Shown here piece after piece: positions 23,195 to 35,259 of a stretch of 64,000 bases of DNA. The notes under the pieces were generated by a model. It worked only from the letters and a program-made list of their open reading frames with translations. It made no database searches and had not been told where the DNA came from. The position numbers and the translations under genes were made by a program. Position 1 is the first letter of the stretch. Each line of letters begins with the position of its first letter. The stretch comes from Marthasterias glacialis (lineage: Eukaryota; Echinodermata; Asteroidea; Forcipulatida; Asteriidae): assembly GCA_911728455.2 (NCBI GenBank), contig OU452223.1:6966174-7030173 (forward strand). The letters are read 5' to 3'.

Positions 23195-23590
23195 TTAAAG
23201 GGTCTGTATACGTTTGGTAATGACTCTGAAAATTTATGGCAATAGTAACTGACTTGGTAAGAAGTACAGCAGCTTTGGATAGTATAATGCATTTTGAGAA
23301 ACGTTTCACTTCGAAGTACTGCAGTTATGGAAAAATATATCACTTTTTATCCCCAAAAATTTGAATCTGGAGAAGCGTTATGGCCGTAACGCTTCTCACA
23401 ATGTGTATTCCAATGACGGGTACTTCTTCTGCGTGAACACAACCGCTCCAGATTTTTGGCGATATCTCAAAAACACTGCCACCTTTTGAAATGAAACTTA
23501 CACAGGTTAGTTTTATGGTATATATCTACAATTATATAGCATTAAGGCGAATGTACGGTTCCAAAAACCAAAGGTATACTTTGCCTTTAA
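23195..23590. mobile_element. TTAA-flanked MITE, about 390 bp
   Basis: The ends are inverted: TTAAAGGGTCTGTATACG on the left and CCAAAGGTATACTTTGCC then TTTAA on the right. The insertion splits a segment whose uninterrupted relative lies at 23768-23882 (ACAAACATCTTTTAAGCCTA), so the target was TTAA or TTTAA. An inner hairpin (AAGCGTTATGG/CCGTAACGCTT) lies at about 23375-23397. TTAA targeting is the rule for piggyBac elements, and a piggyBac transposase pseudogene sits at 62088, but a link between them is inference. Confidence 0.82.
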
Positions 23591-23767
23591 GCCCAGGCAA
23601 GGGCGGGGATGTGTGATTGGTTGTGGTCCCTCAGCGAGTTCACAGCAGTTGTAAATCAAATATAACTAAGTCAATACAATGTTAGAGTGAAATGTCTGGC
23701 TTCTTCTGCCCATGATGTGCCTTTTGACACCAGTGACCTCCAAGCATCTGAATCTGCTTCCCTCTCC

Positions 23768-23882
23768 CAGCTGCTGGTGTTAATAATTGCCAAGTTCATG
23801 TCTCTCTTACAAACATCTTTTAAGCCTAGGCAAAGGCGGGGATGTGTGATTGGTTGTGGTCCCTCAGCGAGTTCACAGCAGC
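23768..23882. repeat. Direct repeat of the MITE-interrupted segment (empty site)
   Basis: GTGTTAATAATTGCCAAGTT..ACAAACATCTTTTAAGCC..GGGATGTGTGATTGG..GAGTTCACAGCAG repeats the two flanks of the MITE (23140-23194 and 23591-23652) without the insertion. Confidence 0.85.
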
Positions 23883-24363
23883 GCCTTTAGGATGCGACTC
23901 CATCTGCTAGACATAGCCAAGCCATATGAAGCACCTCTGGATGAGGAGGGAATACATACTAGAGATGCCAGCACATTTTAAGACCTTGCTGTCATTAACC
24001 CTGTCCTGCCAGGTAGTTGGTAGTTAGACATAATTTAAGGTAAACTTTTGATCGCAACACTTGAATATTTTCTATACCTGTAATTTTTTACCAAAGCTTC
24101 GGTCTTCATCAGCAGGATGAACCGGATGTTGAACATGTGAACCCAATATTGCGCCATTCTTAGGGAAAAAAATTAGCAAAAAGATCACCCAATATCGGAA
24201 CCACCTGCGGTTTAGCCTTCACTGCAAACATCATAAAATGATACTGGGAAGTTTGCGTCTGTTGAGTTGAATTGCTAGAACAGACAAGGACCAAAATAAG
24301 ATTGTTGAATGCAGTGGACTCAATAGTATGGAAGTAGCAGAAATAAAGTCACTCTGCTAGAGG

Positions 24364-24761
24364 GTGCAGTTGAATGAGCTGTGCAAGCGGAGACAACAAG
24401 CCAAATTTGCTCGTCTTGAAGTGCAAAGAACTGAGAAATCATGTAAAAATTCAAAAGTCACTGAACCGGAAACCTTTGACAAATGGGTAACTAACACTGA
24501 GCTTTGGCAAAGGGAATTAATTTTTCAGTTGCCCTGTTGGAAATACCGGTCATTGAGATAGCCAAGTGCACGGAAACGGCATACAGAAGTCTATCTAAAA
24601 GAAATGCAAATAAACTAAGATTGAAGGTGGTTAATCTGTTGAATCGACCTAAGAAAACAATCTCCAACTTGACTAAGGAAGAGCAGCAAGCCCTGAATGA
24701 CCTCAAGAAGGACAAAGACATCCAGATTTTGCTAGCTGATGATAACTTCTTGTTATTTTAA
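24364..24761 (+). pseudogene. Penelope-like element reverse transcriptase N-terminal fragment
   Basis: Part of the RT protein of a Penelope-like retroelement. Two frames are needed: an upstream one with WVTNTEL, then a shift into ALAKGINFSVALLEIPVIEI, with NLTKEEQQALNDLKKDKDIQ near the end. The KGxNF, then NLTKEE..AL..LK.D..I..LAD order is typical of the region just before the catalytic palm of Penelope-like enzymes. The usual ADKG continuation is replaced by DDNFLLF and a stop, so palm, thumb and GIY-YIG parts are missing. Confidence 0.65.
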
Positions 24762-26039
24762 ACACTGTTGTATCTAATATAATAAGAGCGAACTCAGCAG
24801 CTGATTTCACGAAAGTAGTGCGTAACTTGTGCCATGTCATAAATTTACACCATGTAAATATTGTGTAGCTGCGCCACTTTCCTAAGTTGCATTTCACAAA
24901 ACTGCGCAACTTTTTAATAATTGAAATAAATAATAAACACTGCAAACGAGGCTAAAATAAACTTTTTTGACAAATGTTGCCTGAATCCGTCGAAACATGC
25001 AACAGAGCGGTGGCCATTTTAAATCACAACCTTTTACAGCGAAACGTGAATGGCGTGTCGGTATCAGATCAACCTCGTTCCCAGGGGTTTTGATCTCGCC
25101 GCGCCATATTTTTGAGTACCTAGATCAAACCCCTGCAATTGTGACAAGAAAATCTCCCACAATATGGGAGATTTTAATTAGGCCTGTGGCCTATCCACTA
25201 GACGCGCCACTCAAATATGGTATCCCGCAAAAGTGGCATCATTAATCATAGAGCAACTGGTCCCCTCTCACTCTTCTTTGATTTGTGACCTGTCTAACTG
25301 TATGTAGTTTATGGTGACCGCGTAAAAATGAATCATTTGAATTGTGAGAGTGTCAAAAAAAGTTGCATTTTGCAACGCGCGAACTCATTTTGTACTGTGC
25401 GTACCAAGCGCCCTAAGGGCGCTCGGAAGTTTCTAACAAGTTTCTGCATAGCAGTCAGTTTTGGGAGCCAATCGCCACTATTTTTCGGTGCTTCCATTCC
25501 AGGGGTTAGAGATGAGAAGTATCGATACGGCACGCTGCCCATGGTGGCGAGGTTGGGAGATGGCACTACTTGGACAATTAACCAAGCTTATTTTGACATG
25601 TTTGGTAGAATTTCTGGAAATAAAAACTTAAGGACTTCACTCATTACCAGTATCAACCACTCGATGTACATGTACATTGTGTACACATGTGGACATGCCG
25701 TATTCGTTTTTATCATCAAATGCTACAAATAACTTTGTCACGCTGTGGCCTTCGCTTACTTTTAGATGTTGTTTTTGTTTTAAATATAATGTCATGTCAC
25801 CCTGTATTTTAAAAGTCTCAAAAATACACATTTTGGATAGTTTTTCGAAATCATGGAGTGGTTTAACATAAAACAAAATTTTAAAATGAAACGTTTTGGA
25901 CATTCGGCTACACAAGTTTAACTTTTCAGCACAATTTCAATCTTGAGAAACTCTTTTTGACAAGAAAAGTTAGTTTTAAAAGAAAAATATTTAAAAAGTT
26001 TTGGTTCAATTTTGGTTCTGAGGTAAATTGATATTATTT
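24762..26039. other. Intronic interval with no recognised gene
   Basis: Contains an open frame of 134 codons at 25328-25732 that matches nothing I know and lacks convincing coding character. Two related CCAGGGGTT segments (about 25080 and 25498) suggest dispersed-repeat sequence. A TACATGTACAT run lies near 25665. Confidence 0.4.
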
Positions 26040-28703
26040 TTCCACATTATTATTATTTCTACCCATGTTGCCGTGATCTATCATCCACCGAGCTCTTCAG
26101 TCCCTTTCAGCACTTTCCTCGAGGAATTTTCGACCCTTTTGGATCATTATCTTCTGCAGCCAGGATCTCTGATCATCTGCGGAGATTTCAACATTCATAT
26201 GGATGACACTAATACCAATCATCTTCATTCAGCGATCTCCTGCAGTCCTACGGACTTCAACAGCATGTCACTGGGTCTACTCATACACGTGGTCATACCC
26301 TTGATCTTCTTATATCTAGGAACTCGGACGCAAAAACGATCTCCAATCTTCAAGTTATTGGGGGAATATCTGACCATTATGCTGTTCTTTGTGATCTTCC
26401 TCTCTCTAAACCCAAATCAGGGCTGAAGACGATCACATACAGAAATCTAAAGTCAATTGATCTGCTAAAATTTGCAGATGATCTCCATCTGAAAGAAATC
26501 GTTCAGCAGTGTGACAATGATGATCCTAAAAGCGCAGATTTGCAAGCTTCAACTTACTTTGTTCTTGAAAACCTGAACAAACACGCTCCTGGTCAGTCCA
26601 GAGTTATCCGCTCCAGGCCTAACACCCGCTGGTACAACAAGAACATAGCTCAAGGAAAGCATGTCAGAAAACAAATGGAAAGAAAATGGAGGACAACAGG
26701 GCTTGAAATCCATCATCAGATCTATATGGCGCAACAACAAACAGTTCAATCCCTGATCCGTTCTGCTAAGCAGTCTTACTACCAGTATCTGGTTAATGGC
26801 TGTTTGGGCAATTCTAGGAAATTGTAACGCCTTGCCAATGATTTTCTAAATCGAAAAAACGTTTCAGTTCACCCTGACCATGATGACGCTGAGCAACCGG
26901 CATGCATGTTCAGTCAATTCTATAAGGACAAAGTTTCTGCTATTTTTTGATGGCCTGAAATCAGCTACTAACAGAGCCTCTTCTTCATCATTGCGGTCGA
27001 TAACCTCTGAAACTACCCAAGACAACCTTAGACCTGTCAGTGTAGACGAAGTTAAGTCTATTATTGTTAGATCTCCAGCAGAGACATGTAGCCTTGACCC
27101 AATGCCTACTGACCTCTTGAAAAATTGTCTTCCAGCTGTTGTGCCTGTCACCACCACTATCATCAATAAAAGCTTCAAATGTGGTGTTGTCCCAGTCTCT
27201 TTGAAGATAGCAGATGTTCATCCAGTGCTTAAGAAACCTGGATTAGACCGTAACTCTCTACAAAATTACAGGCCCATATCAAATCTACCTTTCCTCTCTA
27301 AGGTCCTGGAACGTGCCGCCTTCTCTCAACTCACTAATCATCTTGAAGACAACCAGTTTCTCGATAACTACCAATCTGCCTACTGGAGTAACCACAGTGT
27401 CGAGAGTATTTTAGTGAGTTTGAAAGATCATATCTTGCGAGAGATGGATCATGGAAGGTTGACTGCACTAGTCTTACTTGATGTTTCAGCTGCCTTTGAC
27501 ACTGTGAAGCATTCTGTCCTGATTCAGCAGCTTGAGTCTTCTGGCGTCACATCACAGGCGCTTAACTGGTTCAGTTCCTACCTTAGTCACCGTAATCAGT
27601 GCATCTCTATAAATGGCACAAGGTCTGCTCCGACACATCTAACAAATGGCGTCCCCCAAGGATCAGTTGGTGGACCGCACTCAGTTTACACTTAACCACT
27701 TGGAGCTGTCATTCACTCGCATGGTATCAACTTCCATTCATATGCCGATGACTTTCAATTGTTCACTTCATTCGCCCCAACCAATGACTACTTGGTCTGC
27801 ACTACAATCCCTCGAACAGTGTGTTTCTGATGTCAAAAATTGGATGTCTCAAAACGACCTGAAACTGAATGATGGCAAATCAGAGTTCATCCTGTTGGGT
27901 TTAAAGTCAATGATGAAGAAGATCTCTGCAAAACCCTCCATCAGAATTGGAGATTTAGAGGTCATCTCTAAGGAGAAGTGCCGCAACCTGGGTGTTGTCA
28001 TTGATTGAGAGATGACTCTTAATAACCACATCTCCACTATCTGCAGAGGCGTTAGATTTCAGCTACGAAACCTTTCACACATCCGCAAATACCTCACCCG
28101 CAAAACAACTGAATGCCTGGTTCACTCCCTTATATCTTCGCGCCTGGACTTCTCTAGTGCTATTCTTGTTCACTTACCAGATTATCAAATCCAGCGCCTC
28201 CAGAACTCTGCCGCCAGATTAGTCACATTCACCAGAAAAACCTCGCACATTTCCCCTGTTCTCCGTGCTCTTCACTGTCTTCCTGTGCACCAGTGAATTC
28301 TCTTTAAGATCTTGATCCTGGTTTTCCGTTTTCTACATGGCACAGCACCCACCTACCTCAAGGAGCTGCTACAAAGTCATGACCCACACCGACACCTCCA
28401 TTCCTCTGACTTAAATCTTCTTTGTGTACCCCGGTCACTTCACTCCTGGGGAAATCAGTCTTTCTCCTGGTCTGGTCCTTCCCTGTGGAACTCACTACCC
28501 AATAACCTGAGAAAGGAGACTTGCTTCGTTGAATTCAAGAATGGACTCAGAACCCATCTCTTTCAATAAACTGTTCTTCTTTACTAATTAGTCTGTTATT
28601 ACCTCCAGTTGAGTTTTAAATAAGAGGAACTTCTCTCTGCGCCAGGAGTGGCACTATGTGACAGACATGGCGCATTACAAGTTTCATTTATTATTATTAT
28701 TAT
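26040..28703 (+). mobile_element. 5'-truncated L2-like LINE with (TTA)n tail
   Basis: The element starts inside the endonuclease domain and ends with ATTATTATTATTATTATC at about 28690-28703, a short-repeat tail typical of L2/CR1-type LINEs. The 3' end of a related element lies at 8480-8778. It sits inside the first large intron of the host gene, in sense orientation. Confidence 0.85.
26055..28569 (+). pseudogene. LINE ORF2: endonuclease and reverse transcriptase, decayed
   Basis: Order of domains: endonuclease with VAVIYHPPSSS and GDFNIHMDD (about 26060-26210) and, after a frameshift near 26270, SDHYAVLCDLPLS (about 26370-26410). A linker follows (26430-26830). The RT runs from about 27000: SLDPMPTDLLKNCLP, YRPISNLPFLSKVLER, LVLLDVSAAFDTVKHS, NGVPQGSVGGP, then the YADD box at 27741-27752 in another frame, and NDLKLNDGKSEF. 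The C-terminal region ends FKNGLRTHLFQ at 28569. Breaks: frameshifts near 26270 and 27690, a TGA at 28006-28008, a TGA near 28294 and others around 26825-26950. The RT blocks look most like the L2 clade of fish and marine invertebrates. Inactive. Confidence 0.88.
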
Positions 28704-29799
28704 TATCATAAAACAAAAATTGCATTTAAACTAATTTGCTTTTAACTTGTCTTTTTTGTAGTTGAAAGTATTGATTTGTTTTGGTGTGGGAGGTAAAATA
28801 ATGTTATTATAAGTGCAACGAAAAATTCGGGATTGATTTCATAAGCACAGGGGTAGGGTGCAGTGCTTTTTAATAGGACGGATGCATTCATTATTGATAA
28901 AAAGAGAGTGTTTTCCGAAATTGTACTTATTATTAACGAACGCCGGTTTTATTAACCCCCCAAAATGCCAGTGGTACCCTCAAAGAAAAAATATTCTGGC
29001 AATTCTGCCAAAAGAATCCTGTCGGGGAGAAGGGACAGAAGAAAAAAAATCATTGTGGCAACTGATTTTAAAGCATTTATGTGATATGAGTGTCCTGTTT
29101 CAAGTCAGAACTGATGTGGAAACCTAATATTTTAGCATTCGTCACAGACTGCAGAGTTTATTAGCAAGTATCAGTGGCTGTTCAACTGGATTCGTTTTCA
29201 TGAAAGGCACTTGCTGGAGGTACATTTGTTCAGGTTGAGTGTCATATGGTTGAGCACAGCCAAATCATTGAGTTCATCAAGTTCATCAAGATGACCTTGC
29301 ATGATCGATGGTCCCATATGCGCTAATGTCTCAATGTTAGATCGTCTACATATTTTAGGGTGGTAAGTGGGATGTCTGAATGTGCGTTACTGACCATAGT
29401 GACAAAAGTAAGTTTTCTGTTTTATTTATAAAAAATTCAAAAATATTGCTTAAAACAGCAAAATGCTGACAGTTACAATATTTACAGTAACAGTCCCTAA
29501 AAAACATTGATAACCATACAAAGAATGTACAAAAGCTGAAATAAATATTAAGAGACAAAACTAAAAATGCTTACATAATTAACAATGGAAAAAATTGCTG
29601 AAATGATCCTTTTGGAGATTGTAAACGAAAAACCAATCAGAAAACTATACATTAAGATTTTGTCTTTAGGACAAAATTACAGCTGTTCCGATTGATTTGT
29701 CTTTGTATCTTGTACCTTGTACCTTGTCACTTAATTTGGCTATGTTATAGTTTCTGAACGCAACCTTCATTGCAAGTCTGCAGATCGTTCGTCAGACTT
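28704..29799. other. Intronic interval with a partial dispersed repeat
   Basis: About 28960-29075 (TCTGGCAATTCTGCC, AAAAGAATCCTGTCGGGGAG, GTGGCAACTGATT) matches the end of the dispersed repeat found whole at 59505-59900. Otherwise no gene or element seen. Confidence 0.5.
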
Positions 29800-30250
29800 A
29801 AATTATGAGCATCCTGTTTCAAATGGAAGTAAAGGTCATAGTGTGGTCATGCCTAATAACATAATGCCACATGTGATGTAAGCTACAAATGGTTCAAAGA
29901 TAATGACTCTAGGACATTTGGCACAGGAAATATTCTTTTTTAAATTTAGAGCTTCCTGTTTCGACCAGAAGTAAAGGTCAAAGTGCCTAAAAAACCAAAT
30001 GTCACATGTGAAATAAGCTACAAATGGTACAACGATTAAGACTCCAGGACATTTGGCACATGAGATGTGCTTTTTTGAAATTTAGAGCTTCCTGTTTGGA
30101 CCGGAAGTAAAGGTCAAAGTGGGGTCACGCCTGTAAATAAAACATCACATATGATGTAAGCTACAAAACAACACAAAGATTACGACTTTATGGAATTTAG
30201 TTCAAGAGATATGACTTTTTAAAGTTTTGAACATGAAGTTTTCCTCAAGA
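29800..30250. repeat. About 138-bp tandem array with GGAAGTAAAGGTCA motifs
   Basis: Three to four diverged copies, with the CTTCCTGTTT-type start at about 29811, 29952 and 30088. Units share GGAAGTAAAGGTCA, CACATGTGATGTAAGC, CTACAAATGGT and GGACATTTGGCACA. Similar in plan, but not in most of its sequence, to the array at 21090-21790. Confidence 0.85.
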
Positions 30251-30641
30251 ATTGTTTTTCACAGTTGGCACATATTGGAACTTAATGCTACATTTGCTGC
30301 TTATAATAATTCAAAATTAGTTTGCTGAATCAACATATTGGTATTTTGCTTCACTGATGTAGGACCATTTTATAGTGAAGTCAGTGTAGTCATAGTCTTG
30401 GTTGTAAAAGCATACCCACAAGTCGAAGGAACTTTAAGGGTTCTTTTATCGTTTTTCTACAGACAAGCAATACATACAACAGAGTAATAATACCTTCAAT
30501 CCTATCCAAGCTAAGTGTTCCTTCTCGCATGTACTGGCATCAAACTACACTTAATGAAATATATAATAAAAATTAACACTTTCTCTTTAAAATGGTTTAA
30601 CCATGGTTTTTCATCTGATTCAATTGACTGTGTATATGTAG

Positions 30642-30779
30642 ATCACTGTGTGTCCCATCAACTCCGCAACGCTTCAAGACTGAATGACTCATCCTACATT
30701 GTTAACAGCCAACACTCTCAAGATCTTGCAGAAAGCCTCAATCTCAATCTTAAAACAGCTTGGACATCACCTTCTCCAT
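30642..30779 (+). CDS. Host gene, second coding exon
   Basis: 138 bases, bounded by acceptor TGTATATGTAG (30641) and a strong donor CCAT/GTAAGTAT (30780). Entering and leaving in phase 1, it is open throughout and joins the first exon (completing an Asp codon) and the exon at 37705 (completing a Ser codon). It encodes a polar segment with HQLRNASRLNDSSYIV, an N-glycosylation sequon (NAS) and another candidate (NDS), then AESLNLNLKTAW. This is compatible with a lumenal stem region. No family recognised. Being symmetric, it could be skipped without changing frame. Confidence 0.6.
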
Positions 30780-30884
30780 GTAAGTATTGCCCATAAGGTA
30801 TGCTTTTTGGACATAGAGTGCACATGTTTAAATATTTTAAATCATGAAAGTTTTATGTTTGAAAATGTTGGTGATTGTAGATTA

Positions 30885-31440
30885 CAGTCGACTCTCGTTA
30901 ATACGAGCTCGGATGTTACGAGATGCCGGTTTATACGAGGTATTTTGCCGGTCCTGATCTGCCCTGTGCGTGTTTTAATGCATTTAAATATGGATGATAC
31001 CAGCACGATCATAACGAGAGCACAGATAAAACGAGGTATTTTTGCGGCCCCGTAATGAGCAAATGTATTTTTTGTCTTACTTTTATAGCGAGTTTGGGGA
31101 ATCAATTGTTGGGCATCGATAGTTTACCTTCATCAAGGTGAAAAAATAGACATCCAGCCTTTCAAAAGCATGTGCTACCGCTCCGTTGGTCATAATCAAT
31201 AGTAGAGGTGCTCATTGAGCGCTGGCAATGGTACCAGTCTATTCGATGGTGGTACAACGTTGATGACAGATGGCCACCAGACCGTTTATTGCAACAATAA
31301 GATTTTGCTGGTATCCCACCTTAGCAATGAGCCATCTAACATTACAATGACCTTATTAAGGTGTGAAAACCAATGAAAATTAACATTCAACCTGTCATGT
31401 TGGCTGTTGCGACCAAAACTTGGCTACCAAGAAGCGTAAG
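30885..31440. mobile_element. Truncated pogo/Tigger-like non-autonomous element
   Basis: Starts with CAGTCGACTCTCGTTAATA after a TA dinucleotide and follows the intact copy at 60161-61009 to about its position 60695. It then stops where the 249-bp duplication begins. The 3' terminal repeat is missing. Confidence 0.85.
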
Positions 31441-31446
31441 TGATCA

Positions 31447-31944
31447 CAGTTTTTCTCATGGATGTTATGAGGTGGGGAAGGTGAAGGGACTGAGGTGTGG
31501 AGAAACTTGAACCGTGTGATATGCCGCTGTCTTGTCCTCACACCCTTGCTCCCCGATGAGTCTTCCTTTTGATTCTTTGAAGAACTACATGTATGTTGGT
31601 CAATTGGTTCATTGTAGTGTTACTCAAGGGGTTCAATGAGGGTAGATCATATAAAAAGTACTGTTTATGTCCAGATACATTGTAGAATGACCACTCAGTT
31701 TTTCTCATGGATGTTATGAGGTGGGGAAGGTGAAGGGACTGAGGTGTGGAGAAACTTGAACCGTGTGATATGCCGCTGTCTTGTCCTCACACCCTTGCTC
31801 CCCGATGAGTCTTCCTTTTGATTCTTTGAAGAACTACATGTATGTTGGTCAATTGGTTCATTGTAGTGTTACTCAAGGGGTTCAATGAGGGTAGATCATA
31901 TAAAAAGTACTGTTTATGTCCAGATACATTGTAGAATGACCACT
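31447..31944. repeat. 249-bp tandem duplication, apparently identical copies
   Basis: CAGTTTTTCTCATGGATG starts at 31447 and again at 31696. I found no difference between the two copies by reading, so the duplication is recent. Confidence 0.93.
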
Positions 31945-32056
31945 CATGAGACTCAGTCTCTGGCTCTGATGGGCCTGGATTGGGTCTGACACAACCATAT
32001 TTGAACAACATGAGTTGATTTGCTACTAAATTCACAAACCGTAATTTTCGGCCCAT
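31945..32056 (-). pseudogene. Possible LINE N-terminal fragment with a degenerate 2A-like PNPGP box
   Basis: The minus frame reads FVNLVANQLMLFKYGCVRP, directly followed by NPGPSEPE. A hydrophobic stretch followed by NPGP resembles the 2A-like recoding sequences described at the start of some non-LTR retrotransposon proteins of echinoderms and cephalochordates. The usual Asp-Val-Glu before x-NPGP is not present here (Cys-Val-Arg instead). The fragment is short and cut by the TIR element at 32038. Weak call. Confidence 0.25.
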
Positions 32057-33949
32057 AAGCCGCGGCTTGGTGGTTGTTTTTCGCCCTCAAAAAGTTCCAT
32101 GCGGCTTATCGGCCGGGCGGCTTATACGCCGACGTGTCAGTAACGGCCAAAAATCATTGTATAAATATTAAGCAAATTATTTCAGCGTGACAAGAAAATT
32201 TGCAATGTGAGATTGAGAAACAAAACTAACCACAAAACATCAAGGCTGTAGTTTAGTTGTAACGAATGTCGTTGATATTCAACCATGGACATGATGGAGG
32301 AAGGAATAATGATCCAACCAAGACACGCAAAGCCGACCGAGCTAGAGCTACAGAAAACACACACATCTCAAGTTGAGGAGACTGGGGCCCGTTCACTATA
32401 CATAGTCTCCAGCCTAGCACGAGGGACGGGAGCCAGTCTAAGGAGGGATTTTATAAGATTAACAATGAGGGCGTTTGAAAACGTTTAGCCAACGTATACC
32501 AAACACGTGCACTGTTCACCATGATAAGCAACAAGCCCAGCAAACAAAATGATACGTATTGTTGTCGGCGTTTTGTGACTACAGAGACCTGTTGCGTGCG
32601 GGACGTATTGCACACCCATGAGCATGCAGCCTATTGGTTGAATTAACAGCAAGAAGAGGCCGATCAACCAATTGAATGACAAATCCTTGTATAAGTAGGC
32701 GGACCGTATTTGATGTTGCATTTCTTTAAAGTTTGTCGCTCCCGACTGAGGTTAGCTGGTGGCTTTTTTAGTGGTCTCCTTTCAAAGAAGATTTATTCCA
32801 AAGATTAACGTTGATGAGTTCTGTTTAGGAAACATTATTTTTGTTTTGACGAAAAATGCTATTCTGGGGAATTATTCCTTTCCTTTGTCAACAAATATTG
32901 TTCTACCGGGCGTAGGCCTAAACCTATTTAGGAAACTTCTTCAGTCTGAGTGTTGTAATATTTCTTTTGTCAGGTTATTTTAGTTGTGGCGGAATATTTA
33001 TATATTTGGGCGGGAAATATGCATAGGCATAGACATATTTAGAAAACTTCTCTATACTAAACAATCGTGTATTTCTTTTGTCAAAATATTTTATTCTAGG
33101 AAATTATTTATTACTTGTGGAGGCAGGGTGTTTATTTTATTACATATTTGGGACGGGAAAGACGTAGTCACGTTTCATCTCTTTTTGGAAGATTTGGTAG
33201 CTCTGAAAAGAGCTGGTGGGTTTATTTGGCTGGTGTGACAAACAAAAACAAAACAGTCATTTTCAGGGCTACCACAAAACAAAAGAGATGAGAAGCAATC
33301 ACGGTCTGGTCCACATATAGGGATAGCCTTTATTGAATTAACAAAATATTCCTTACGAAATTTTCAGGGCTTCACCAAAAAACAACAAAATTGTAATCGG
33401 CAGTTGCGGTCTGTTTTAAATGTAGAAGTACACTTTATTGAACTAAAAGTCTATTCCTTAACAACAAAACTTTTTAACGACTTTATCTCAACGTCTCTAA
33501 TTTCACTGTCAGTAGCGGGGGATAATGCGAACAGGAATGGTTCCATCTGTTGCTGGGGAACTGGCCCTCCAGTTTCCATGGGGAAGTTCGGGGGAAATCC
33601 GTCAGAAGGGTGCCTGTGGTATCGGCGGTAGTATTCCTATTAAGTATTAAAGAAAAAAGAGACAGGCCGACTTTCTTTCTGGAAGTTTCCATTGGTTGAA
33701 AAGAAAAAGAGACGGACGTACTTGCTTTCTAGGCTTTTTATTGGTTCATTAACCAGCCGTAGTCAGACAGTGACCGCAGATATGCGGCCCCCTCTGTGTC
33801 TGAAGTGCCGGCGCTTCTCTGTGAGTGCGGTGAACCTGCTGCGGCTTATGCGGTATTGCGGCTTATGGGCCGACACCTAAATCTTGTTTGGGAAATTCTT
33901 GGGCACTGCGGCTAATGGGCCGGGCGGCTTATGGGCCGAAAATTACGGT
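32038..33949. mobile_element. 1.9-kb terminal-inverted-repeat element, non-autonomous
   Basis: The left end ACCGTAATTTTCGGCCCATA, continuing AGCCGC, is mirrored at the right end (GCGGCTTATGGGCCGAAAAT, then TACGGT, ending 33949). GCGGCTTATNGG-type motifs repeat near both ends (32060-32130; 33838-33935). No transposase is recognisable inside. 32760-33240 holds loosely repeated AT-rich segments (TTTAGGAAACTTCT; ATTTCTTTTGTCA). No clear target duplication was found. Confidence 0.75.
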
Positions 33950-34652
33950 AGTAGGCAACAGGTGTCCCATAGTACCTCCTAACACAAAGTACCTCCAAAC
34001 TCACTCGCACACAAGTTCTATTGAGTGTATAGTGTGCTACTGTGGAGGGCAAAGCCCCTCACATAGAAGTACAATGAAGGCAAGGTGGGTGAATGGGGTC
34101 ATTTGACAGTGTCCACAGGTTATTGTCAACACCAATTGTGTTCAGTTACAGATGAACGACTAGCAAGGTGCAGTCAATAGGAACATGGAAGATATCTGCA
34201 AAATGTTGAATAACTTGAAGCAGATTCTTATCATGAAAAACAGTGCTTAGCATGTTTCATGCGACACAGATTGTCCAGTAGCTTCCATGCACATTATAGT
34301 GGTGAAAACAAAAGACACTTCCAGATATGAATACAGCACATACATGTATACACTTTGAATGAAGAGCAGTGTAGGAGGGTAACCTTAATGTGCACACAAC
34401 CACCATAAGTTAAGGAAAATCAACATACATGTAAACAAGAGTGGAGGACCAGACTGCGTTCCACCGTGTCTAGTGAAAGAATTTGCATATGAGGTCTCAC
34501 TGTTTTCCACTGACTTATATTTAATTGTTCCCTTCAAGAGGGTATAGTAACTGATGTCTGGAAAATGGAATTTGATCGGTCTTACTAGTTGCCGACCCCT
34601 ACCTACAACTCGAAAAAATCTACCGACAACTCGTTCCAAATGCATTCTTAGT
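33950..34652. other. Intronic non-coding interval
   Basis: No gene or element supported. Confidence 0.5.
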
Positions 34653-35259
34653 CACTGGTTTAAGCTTTAAATGATAGATAATGTTACTTTAAGTCCTAGA
34701 AGTCTTATTTTTACTTCTTTGATATAAGAGAAATAAGTATTTTCAATCACGGAATGTGTTTTTCCGCGAAGCAGTACTGCTGTCCGCCATGATGGTCGAT
34801 TATGCGTAGTGGACTAAACCATTTATCGATGGGTATAGTAAACATTTGTATGACAACAGAGGGCGCACTTCTAAAATGGAGCGTTAATTGAATATTTTAC
34901 AAAAAGCATATGTGTAGCATTTCTAGTTTGATGAAAATAACATTTACATATGAACATTTTTAAACCTTTTCTCTTCAAGAAAAAATGATTCAACACGAGT
35001 ATAGAGGGTTTATTCTGGAATTATTTCCCAATATAGTTTAGAAGGGTGCCCTCTGTTGTCATACAACTTTTAAGTATACCCATCGATAAATGGTTTAGTC
35101 CACTACGCGTAATCGAGCATCATGGCGGACAGTACTGTCGCTTCGCGGGAAGTCACATTCCGTGACTGAAAAAACATATTTCTCTTGTATCAAAGAAGTA
35201 AAAATAAGACTTCTAGGACTCAAAGTAACATTATCTATCATTTAAAGCTTAAAACAGTG
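34653..35259. mobile_element. Foldback element, about 0.6 kb
   Basis: The left end CACTGGTTTAAGCTTTAAAT mirrors ATTTAAAGCTTAAAACAGTG at the right end. Pairing continues inward through AGTCCTAGAAGTCTTATTTT, ATTTATCGATGGGTATA and TATGACAACAGAGGGC. The central 200 bp is unpaired AT-rich sequence. No coding capacity. Confidence 0.85.

Noticed and set aside
25328..25732. 134-codon frame as a gene
   Set aside because: No recognised motif, and it overlaps dispersed-repeat-like sequence.
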